A stretch of 6,142 nucleotides of DNA, from NCBI GenBank assembly GCA_018817995.1, contig JAHISW010000069.1, positions 1 through 6,142 on the forward strand, given 5' to 3'. Each line of letters opens with the position of its first letter. Within the stretch, counting starts at the first letter, position 1. The notes below the pieces were generated by a model. It was given only the letters and a program-made list of their open reading frames with translations. It did no database searches and was not told the DNA's origin. Below, piece after piece: positions 1 to 4,246 of this stretch. Position numbers and translations under genes: made by a program. Source of the stretch: Patescibacteria group bacterium. Its GTDB lineage: Bacteria; Patescibacteriota; Minisyncoccia; JAHISW01; Tagabacteraceae.

Positions 1-594
1 AACAGAATCTTCTTCCACATTCTTATACCCCTGCGCCACCTCATGAGACGACAAGGCAGTGCCACAGCGAGGACAATTTGGAACAACTTTGTACCCTTTA
101 TATAGTAGTCCTCTCTCGTGAACAGTTTTTATAATCCACCAAAGTGACTCAATATAGTCATTCGCATAAGTAACATACGGATCATTCATATCAACCCAAA
201 AGGCAATCCTTTCTGTCATTTTCTCCCATTCCTCTTTATATTCCCAAACACTTTCTTTGCATTGCTTATTAAAGCTTTCTACCCCGTACTCATCTATGTC
301 TTTTTTCCCTTTTAATTTCAGCTTCTTTTCCACCTCAAGTTCTACTGGCAAACCCTGTGTATCCCATCCAGCTTTTCTTTGCACTCTAAAACCCCGCATC
401 GTTTTGAAACGAGGTATTAAGTCCTTAAAAGCGCGCGCCTCCACATGATGAATGCCCGGCTTGCCATTAGCAGTCGGTGGTCCTTCATAAAAAACAAACT
501 CACCTTTTGAGGCTTCTTTTTTAATTGATTTTTGAAAAATTCTATTTTTCTTCCAAAATTTTAAAATTTTTTGCTCCTGCTCTGAAAAGTTCAT
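1..594 (-). CDS. ileS: Isoleucyl-tRNA synthetase, N-terminal 198 residues (runs off left edge)
   Basis: This is a class I aminoacyl-tRNA synthetase that charges tRNA-Ile in the cytoplasm. The reading frame is open for 198 codons from the ATG at 594 to the window edge, so the gene is 3'-truncated by the window and not broken. The class I signature lies at residues 39-58 (PPTANGKPGIHHVEAR), with GIHH at 47-50 in place of HIGH. It is followed by the IleRS block RKAGWDTQGLPVELEVEK at about 73-90. PNCPRCGTALSSHEV near residues 172-186 is the start of the editing-domain region, with the Cys pair typical of IleRS. GIHH is a known variant of the eukaryote-like (type 2) IleRS group. The start is supported by AGGAGA immediately upstream, although its spacing to the ATG is very short. 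The KMSKS loop and anticodon-binding domain lie outside the window. The family assignment is near certain. Confidence 0.97.
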   Translation of the reverse strand, partial: MNFSEQEQKILKFWKKNRIFQKSIKKEASKGEFVFYEGPPTANGKPGIHHVEARAFKDLIPRFKTMRGFRVQRKAGWDTQGLPVELEVEKKLKLKGKKDIDEYGVESFNKQCKESVWEYKEEWEKMTERIAFWVDMNDPYVTYANDYIESLWWIIKTVHERGLLYKGYKVVPNCPRCGTALSSHEVAQGYKNVEEDSV

Positions 595-605
595 TCTCCT
601 ATCAT

Positions 606-629
606 AATAAAAAAAGGGCCGTCTTTCAA
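606..629. repeat. Direct repeat copy A, left of TA module 1
   Basis: The plus strand reads AAT, seven A, GGG, then CCGTCTTTCAA. It matches copy B at 1131-1153 at every base except one extra G. The two copies are in the same orientation and bracket the whole plus-strand toxin-antitoxin module. Confidence 0.7.
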
Positions 630-637
630 TTCCCCTT
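606..637 (-). terminator. Terminator-like hairpin with T7 tail, in front of ileS
   Basis: On the minus strand AAGGG (637-633) can pair with CCCTT (618-614) across a 14-nt loop, and a run of seven T (615-609) follows. It ends 12 bases before the ileS start codon. It could be a terminator left from an older gene order, or a leader attenuator, or have no activity because the long loop makes it weak. Its tail is nearly identical to the better-formed hairpin at 1131-1156. Confidence 0.4.
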
Positions 638-638
638 A

Positions 639-668
639 TTAATAGCATATCTTATCCGCTTGACACAA
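639..668 (-). promoter_or_regulatory. Candidate ileS promoter (extended -10)
   Basis: On the minus strand TTGTGT (668-663) is followed after 18 bp by TATTAA (644-639). The -10 is preceded by TG one base upstream, giving the extended form TGCTATTAA. The predicted start of transcription is near 632, so hairpin A would fall at the very 5' end of the leader. The -35 overlaps the -35 and operator of the divergent toxin-antitoxin module. This is motif-based only. Confidence 0.35.
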
Positions 669-687
669 GTGATACACTTTTGATACA
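660..687 (+). promoter_or_regulatory. Candidate promoter of TA module 1
   Basis: A perfect TTGACA (660-665) is followed after 16 bp by GATACA (682-687), a weak -10. Transcription would start around 694-697, at or just before the antitoxin ATG. No Shine-Dalgarno sequence lies between the promoter and the ATG, so a leaderless message is likely. The -10 lies inside a tandem repeat that is probably the operator. Confidence 0.45.
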
Positions 688-690
688 CTT
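667..690. promoter_or_regulatory. Putative operator: tandem TGATACACTT repeats with a palindrome
   Basis: TGATACACTT occurs at 670-679 and again at 681-690, an 11-bp period that places both copies on the same DNA face. The first copy is also part of the palindrome AAGTG-ATA-CACTT (667-679). Ribbon-helix-helix antitoxins typically repress their own operon by binding such short repeats as dimers. The position, covering the -10 just before the antitoxin gene, fits this role. The binding itself is inferred. Confidence 0.5.
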
Positions 691-696
691 CACAAT

Positions 697-933
697 ATGA
701 CTACGGTCAAAAAAAGATTGAATATCACTCTTTCCCCGGAAGTTAAATCCGCGGTAAAACGCCTTGCTCAAAGAGATAAAATGGCACAGGCCACCAAAGC
801 CAGCCAATTGCTTCAGATAGCGCTTGAAACAGAAGAAGACCAGATTTGGGATAAAATTGCCGACCAAAGGGACACAAAAGGATATTCCCCAACTGCCGCC
901 CGAATGGAAAAGGAAAATCAAACAGGCAATTGA
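697..933 (+). CDS. Ribbon-helix-helix (CopG/RelB-like) antitoxin, TA module 1
   Basis: This 78-aa protein opens with a beta strand and two helices typical of RHH DNA-binding domains: KKRLNITLSPEVKSAVKRLA at about residues 5-24, then KASQLLQIALE at about 35-45. It is expected to bind operator DNA as a dimer and to neutralise the downstream toxin through its C-terminal part. The last 15 or so residues (YSPTAARMEKENQTGN) do not look like the acidic/aromatic tail usual in this family. They are also encoded by DNA that, in the +1 frame, encodes conserved toxin sequence. This suggests that the authentic C-terminus was lost by deletion or frameshift. The start ATG lies directly behind the operator with no Shine-Dalgarno, consistent with a leaderless mRNA. 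The family is confident, but whether the protein still works is not. Confidence 0.8.
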   Translation: MTTVKKRLNITLSPEVKSAVKRLAQRDKMAQATKASQLLQIALETEEDQIWDKIADQRDTKGYSPTAARMEKENQTGN

Positions 934-1114
934 AAATAAGCTTGCCAGCCATCCTGAAATATTCGGCAAGCCCTTGCGACAATCTCTAAGAGGATACAGG
1001 AAACTGCGCGTGGGCGATTATCGCGTGATTTTTAGAATTGAAGGAAAAAAAGTAAAAATTTTCGTAATCCGGCATCGTTCCGCAGTTTACCGAACAGTAG
1101 AAAACAGAAAATAA
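824..1114 (+). CDS. RelE/ParE-superfamily toxin, TA module 1, with abnormal 5' end
   Basis: The conserved part runs from about residue 19 (KDIPQLPPEWKRKIKQAIE) through FGKPLRQSLRGYRKLRVGDYRVIFRIEGKKV to a C-terminal IRHRSAVY, the typical helix-hairpin plus beta-sheet layout of this family. Members act either as ribosome-dependent mRNA interferases or as gyrase inhibitors, and the sequence does not decide which. The frame opens only at a TTG (824) with no ribosome binding site, 110 bp inside the antitoxin gene, and no ATG precedes the conserved part. Relatives usually have a short first beta strand ahead of the KD-x-x-x-LP segment. Here that stretch is replaced by antitoxin-coding DNA read in the +1 frame. 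I infer loss of roughly the antitoxin tail and the toxin's first 10-12 residues. It is either a decaying gene or one dependent on translation coupled to the antitoxin. Confidence 0.65.
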   Translation: MKQKKTRFGIKLPTKGTQKDIPQLPPEWKRKIKQAIENKLASHPEIFGKPLRQSLRGYRKLRVGDYRVIFRIEGKKVKIFVIRHRSAVYRTVENRK

Positions 1115-1130
1115 AAAGTGGAATTTGGAG

Positions 1131-1153
1131 AATAAAAAAAGGCCGTCTTTCAA
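1131..1153. repeat. Direct repeat copy B, right of TA module 1
   Basis: This copy reads AAT, seven A, GG, CCGTCTTTCAA and matches copy A at 606-629 except for one missing G. Here it forms part of a good minus-strand terminator for the second toxin-antitoxin operon, which shows what the element does. Confidence 0.7.
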
Positions 1154-1156
1154 CGG
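1131..1156 (-). terminator. Rho-independent terminator of TA module 2
   Basis: On the minus strand CCGTT-GAAA-GACGG (1156-1143) forms a 5-bp stem, including one G-U pair, closed by a GAAA tetraloop. It is followed by CC and seven T (1140-1134). It begins three bases after the toxin stop codon (TAG, 1162-1160). The stem is short but the GNRA loop and T tract are textbook features. Confidence 0.65.
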
Positions 1157-1159
1157 ACA

Positions 1160-1420
1160 CTATTCATAAATATCGTGGTCCCCGATAGAATGAAAATAAA
1201 CTTTTTTCCTGTCCCTAGAGAACTCAAAAATAATTCTATATTTATGGTCAATAGAAAAAGACCAAAAATCTTTGAATTTTCCATGAAGTTTGTGGTTATT
1301 TAATTGGAAGTCAAAAAAATCTTCACGAAAGATCAATTCCTTTTCCACAGCTAGATATTGAACACTCGTGGGTAATTTTTTAAACCCACGTTTAAATTTT
1401 GAAGTATAGATAATTTCCAT
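1160..1420 (-). CDS. RelE-superfamily toxin, TA module 2
   Basis: This 86-aa basic protein has the RelE-family layout. An N-terminal strand (MEIIYTSKFKRGFKKLP, residues 1-17) is followed by a helix. The signature core is KLHGKFKDFWSFSIDHKYRIIFEF (about 44-67), and the C-terminal strand VYFHSIGDHDIYE ends with the HDIY motif common in RelE/StbE toxins. Members usually cleave mRNA at the ribosome. The full length and intact motifs suggest a functional protein. The ATG at 1420 lies 8 bp after the antitoxin stop codon, with no clear Shine-Dalgarno in the gap, so translation is probably coupled to the antitoxin. A terminator follows immediately. Specific RNA cleavage is inferred from the family only. 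Confidence 0.88.
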   Translation of the reverse strand: MEIIYTSKFKRGFKKLPTSVQYLAVEKELIFREDFFDFQLNNHKLHGKFKDFWSFSIDHKYRIIFEFSRDRKKVYFHSIGDHDIYE

Positions 1421-1428
1421 AAAACAAG

Positions 1429-1644
1429 CTAAATAAGATCTTTCAGGGATCTAAGGACCTTGCCTTTGCCATCTGCAATTTCTCTCTGACTTTCTTTCAA
1501 TTCTTTCAAAAGTCTATTTTCTTCCCAATTTCTAACAAGAGAACGAAAAAATTCGCTTTTACTGGCAAAATTTCCGGTTTTTACTTCTTTCTCCACTGCT
1601 TTAGCCATGCTTTTTGGCAATGATATATTTATTATGCTTCTCAT
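1429..1644 (-). CDS. Ribbon-helix-helix antitoxin (CopG/ParD-like), TA module 2
   Basis: This 71-aa protein has an RHH fold. The DNA-contacting strand is RSIINISLPKSMAKAVEKEV (residues 2-21), and the second helix carries the hallmark FASKSEFFRSLVRNW (26-40). A charged helical tail, ENRLLKELKESQREIADGKG, is the expected toxin-binding segment. As the first gene of a two-gene operon it should neutralise the downstream RelE-like protein and repress its own promoter through the palindrome at 1661-1679. The gene starts 38 bp after the argS stop codon with no terminator between, so some read-through from argS is possible. No Shine-Dalgarno is visible before the ATG. It is not closely similar to the antitoxin of module 1. 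Confidence 0.87.
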   Translation of the reverse strand: MRSIINISLPKSMAKAVEKEVKTGNFASKSEFFRSLVRNWEENRLLKELKESQREIADGKGKVLRSLKDLI

Positions 1645-1660
1645 GTTTAAAAATATTAAT

Positions 1661-1679
1661 TGTAATACATATTATTACA
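1661..1679. promoter_or_regulatory. Putative operator of TA module 2 (7-5-7 inverted repeat)
   Basis: TGTAATA (1661-1667) and TATTACA (1673-1679) form a perfect 7-bp inverted repeat around 5 bp. The element sits 17-35 bases upstream of the antitoxin ATG and ends four bases from the argS stop codon. Placement and symmetry fit autorepression by a dimeric RHH antitoxin. A weak promoter may overlap it, but I could not fix a convincing -35/-10 pair. Confidence 0.55.
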
Positions 1680-1682
1680 GTA

Positions 1683-3179
1683 TCACATTTTTTCGGGAGC
1701 ATCAATGCCCAACAAATTCAAAACGCTTTCCAAAATTTGTCTAGTCACGGCAACTAAAGAAAGACGCGATTTTTTTATTTCATCTGTTTCCGCGTTGAGA
1801 ACGGGATTGTTTTCATAAAAATCGGTAAAAGTTTTCGCCAATTCGTACGCGTAAGTAGCTAAGTGATGAACCTGATAATTCTTTGAAATATCCTCAATGA
1901 TTTCAGGAAACTGAATTAATCTTAAAATAAGATTCCGTTCATGTTTGGAATTTAATATTTTGATATTAGATATTGTTTCGGATTTCGTGCTTCGGATTTC
2001 GGATTTTGCCAGGATGCTCTGCATTCTGGCTCCTGCATATTGAATATAATAAACGGGATTCTTTTTTGATTGCTCTTTTGCCAATTCCATATCAAAATCC
2101 ATGTGCGTATCAGACGAACGAGTCAGCATAAAATATCTGAAGGCGTCCTTGCCAACTTCTTTCAAAACATCATCCACCAAAACAAAATTGCCTTCTCTCT
2201 TAGACATCCTCACCGACTTGCCGTCTTTTACAAGGCGAACAAATTGCGTTAAAATAATTTCCAGTTTTTTTTTATATCCAAGGGCTTCAACAAAACCCCT
2301 CACTCGAGCCACATCTCCGTGATGATCAGCTCCCCAAACATTTATAACTTTATCAAATTTTCTTTCAATGAATTTATTTTTGTGGTAAGCGCAATCAACG
2401 CAAAAATAAGTCGGCTCGCCGTTTTGTTTTATCAAAACCCTGTCCTCGTCATCGCCAAACTCGCTCGCCTTAAACCAAAGGGCGCCGTCTTTTTCGTAAG
2501 CCAAATCTTTTTCTTTAAACCAATTTACTATTTCATCAACCTTGCCCTTATCTCTCAACTCTTTTTGCTCAGAAAACCAAACATCAAAATCAATTCCCAT
2601 TTCTGTAATAGTTTTTTTTATATTCTCAAAAATTATCTTAAGCGCTTTTTGTCCAACTTTTATTGGAGTCCCTCCCAAAATCTTATCAGACAATTCGTCT
2701 ATATACTCCCCCTTATACTGCCCCTCGTCGTCGCCCAAAACAGAATGCCCTAAAATTTCTACCTGATTTCCTGCATCATTTATATAATACTCTCTTGTAA
2801 CTTTATTTCCTGCTTTCTCCAAAATATTACCCAAAACATCACCATAAACACCACCCCTGCCGTTTCCTAAAGTCAAAGGACCTGTCGGATTAGCTGAAAT
2901 AAATTCAACTTGAACATTGCCAGAACTAAAGCCAAATCTATTCTGCATGGCAAATCTCAAGCCATATTCAAATCCTTTTTGATTTAAAGAAAAATTCAAA
3001 AAAACTCTACTACCCATCTCAATAATTTCAGAATCAAAATATTTTTTTATTTCTTCAGAATTTTTTATTTCTTCCGCCTCTTTTCTAGAGCCCAAATTGA
3101 CGGCATAAACATTAAACCTATCGTTCCAAACGACATCGCATTTCGTTTGTTCTTTCAGAATTGTCTTCAATGTCTTCAT
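1683..3179 (-). CDS. argS: Arginyl-tRNA synthetase
   Basis: This is a complete 498-aa class I synthetase that charges tRNA-Arg. The N-terminal ArgRS-specific domain spans about residues 1-85 (RVFLNFSLN at 58-66). The active-site block is VEFISANPTGPLTLGNGRGG (91-110), where the HIGH tetrad is TLGN (103-106). Next come TREYYINDAGNQ (128-139), VWGADHHGDVAR (281-292) and the KMSKS-type loop VRMSKREGNF (323-332). The C-terminal DALR anticodon-binding domain contains NPVYYIQYAGARMQS (374-388) and ends GIDAPEKM, like the usual ...LLG..APERM. Bacterial ArgRS is commonly 550-580 aa, so this is a compact version, although it carries an extra repeat-like loop at about 391-412. The ATG at 3179 has no Shine-Dalgarno. 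A -10-like element ends only three bases before it, which suggests a leaderless mRNA. A second TA operon follows closely. Confidence 0.97.
   Translation of the reverse strand: MKTLKTILKEQTKCDVVWNDRFNVYAVNLGSRKEAEEIKNSEEIKKYFDSEIIEMGSRVFLNFSLNQKGFEYGLRFAMQNRFGFSSGNVQVEFISANPTGPLTLGNGRGGVYGDVLGNILEKAGNKVTREYYINDAGNQVEILGHSVLGDDEGQYKGEYIDELSDKILGGTPIKVGQKALKIIFENIKKTITEMGIDFDVWFSEQKELRDKGKVDEIVNWFKEKDLAYEKDGALWFKASEFGDDEDRVLIKQNGEPTYFCVDCAYHKNKFIERKFDKVINVWGADHHGDVARVRGFVEALGYKKKLEIILTQFVRLVKDGKSVRMSKREGNFVLVDDVLKEVGKDAFRYFMLTRSSDTHMDFDMELAKEQSKKNPVYYIQYAGARMQSILAKSEIRSTKSETISNIKILNSKHERNLILRLIQFPEIIEDISKNYQVHHLATYAYELAKTFTDFYENNPVLNAETDEIKKSRLSLVAVTRQILESVLNLLGIDAPEKM
1948..2006 (-). repeat. 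Repeat-like DNA inserted in frame within argS
   Basis: The motif AAATCCGAA on the minus strand occurs three times, at 2006-1998, 1999-1991 and 1985-1977, followed by an AT-rich stretch down to about 1948. It encodes a low-complexity segment (KSEIRSTKSETISNIKILNSK, about residues 392-412) between two conserved parts of the ArgRS anticodon-binding domain. From memory, strings of this type (TTCGGATTTCGTGCTTCGG) occur as dispersed repeats in several uncultivated bacterial genomes. That comparison is recollection and was not checked here. Its limits are approximate. Confidence 0.55.
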
Positions 3180-3182
3180 GAA

Positions 3183-3193
3183 ATTATATTATC
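3183..3193 (-). promoter_or_regulatory. argS promoter -10 region, likely leaderless transcript
   Basis: On the minus strand GATAAT (3193-3188) overlaps TATAAT (3188-3183). The first is preceded by TGT, an extended -10. The argS ATG begins at 3179, so transcription would start within a few bases of the start codon. TTGACG (3208-3203) is nearby, but only 9-14 bp from either -10, too close for a standard -35. Confidence 0.5.
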
Positions 3194-3206
3194 ACAAAAA
3201 ACCGTC

Positions 3207-3232
3207 AAAAAAAGCCCCCAAGGAGGCTTTTT
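3207..3232 (-). terminator. Terminator of the three-gene operon (bidirectional shape)
   Basis: AAAAAGCC (3209-3216) pairs with GGCTTTTT (3225-3232) across an 8-base centre that can add two more C-G pairs. Read on the minus strand, the stem is followed by seven T (3213-3207). It starts 9 bases after the stop codon of the 334-aa gene and separates that operon from argS. The T tract on the other strand means it could also stop plus-strand transcripts. Confidence 0.85.
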
Positions 3233-3241
3233 GTTTCTTTT

Positions 3242-4246
3242 TTATTTTTTCTGTCTCTCTCTCAAAAATTCAAAAAATTCTTCTTCTGTTCTAAAAATAG
3301 GAGCGGTTTTAAAACCTTTGATAAAAGGGCTCGACTCATCAAGGTTTGGAACATGCACAACCCAAACATTTTTAGTTAAAACATGCGCCTTGCCAATCTC
3401 ATGAGTCTTGCCTTCGCTAGTCTGAATCGCAGCCGGGTAATAACCAACCACATTTCTAGCCTGTGGCACAAACCAATCCAAACACATGGCAATAATATGG
3501 CTGTCTTCTTCATCTGTTCTGTTTTTAGAGTCAAGCGGAACCGTAAAAGGATTTATCAAACAGGGATAATATTTCCTCAATTCTTTTACAAAATCCCCAA
3601 CTCTTTTTTTTAGTTTTGACGATGATCTGGTTATGTCTATCGCAACATACGTTAATTCAGCTTTTGGGTTAAAAACCAAATTATACAAAAGCTCTGGAGA
3701 TTCGCCCGAAGGAACAACAAAATGCGGTTTTTTTATTGCCTCAGCCCATTCTTTGGTAAGCTTCACCTCCAAATCCTGCCAGTCACAAATATCTTTCTTG
3801 ATATAACCCTGATACCTGAATTGTTCCGAGATTCCCAGGCGATTCAAAATAGGCGTGATACCATCAACAAAAGTAATCATCAAATTGGGGTTAAATCGCA
3901 TCACATTTTCATAGGCATGCGCCAAACGATAAACATTGTTCCACTTGAAGAGCCTATGCGTTTTTATAATTACCGCATCACATTTTTCAAAAAATTCAGC
4001 CAGCTTTTCCGCAATCCTGTCAAAGACCCACTTCATTTTGGGTTTCAGATGGTCATCTGGTGCATTTAGCACATTATTTTCGTCTAACGGTATACCAGGC
4101 GCATCAAAGAGCATTTTGCCCGGATAAATTATTTTTACTTTTTTACTCCTTACTGTACAAAGAGATAAAAAACAATTCAAATACTCATCGCCATCAACTT
4201 CACTTGCTCCGGTAACCCACACCAATTTTTTCGTTTTCTCTACCAT
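3242..4246 (-). CDS. Degenerate P-loop kinase-like plus nucleoside deoxyribosyltransferase-like protein, paralogue 2
   Basis: This 334-aa protein has no known name to me. Residues 6-16 (KKLVWVTGASE) form a first strand and loop like a P-loop kinase, but the Walker A lysine position is not recognisable (VDGDEY follows). DAVIIKTHRLFKWNN (90-104) and LMITFVDG (122-129) resemble later kinase-fold strands. From about residue 198 (LTYVAIDIT) a second domain begins, with INPFTVP (231-237), DWFVPQARNVVGYYP (257-271), SEGKTHEIGKA (277-287), NVWVVHVP and SPFIKGF...IF. This matches the layout of nucleoside 2-deoxyribosyltransferase-like folds, with Glu283 in the place of the catalytic Glu. It aligns throughout with the upstream 367-aa protein. 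I chose the ATG at 4246 because GGGGAG lies 8 bases upstream and it overlaps the previous stop as ATGGTAG. An earlier in-frame ATG at 4276 lacks such a site and would add ten unconserved residues. The fold assignments are inference. Confidence 0.85.
   Translation of the reverse strand: MVEKTKKLVWVTGASEVDGDEYLNCFLSLCTVRSKKVKIIYPGKMLFDAPGIPLDENNVLNAPDDHLKPKMKWVFDRIAEKLAEFFEKCDAVIIKTHRLFKWNNVYRLAHAYENVMRFNPNLMITFVDGITPILNRLGISEQFRYQGYIKKDICDWQDLEVKLTKEWAEAIKKPHFVVPSGESPELLYNLVFNPKAELTYVAIDITRSSSKLKKRVGDFVKELRKYYPCLINPFTVPLDSKNRTDEEDSHIIAMCLDWFVPQARNVVGYYPAAIQTSEGKTHEIGKAHVLTKNVWVVHVPNLDESSPFIKGFKTAPIFRTEEEFFEFLRERQKK

Noticed and set aside
660..690. CRISPR-like repeats
   Set aside because: There are only two 10-bp units in an 11-bp period with no spacers. 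They are better explained as an RHH operator.
595..696. T-box riboswitch in the ileS leader
   Set aside because: The region is only about 100 bp, shared with a divergent promoter, and shows no T-box consensus or specifier stem. Only a simple hairpin with a T tract is present.
652..982. Minus-strand open frames opposite TA module 1
   Set aside because: They are antisense to recognisable RHH and RelE/ParE sequence. Their hydrophobic composition is the usual complement of lysine-rich coding DNA.
2319..2753. A 144-codon plus-strand open frame
   Set aside because: It lies wholly antisense to the conserved middle of argS, has no ribosome binding site and has a low-complexity composition expected of a reverse-strand shadow.
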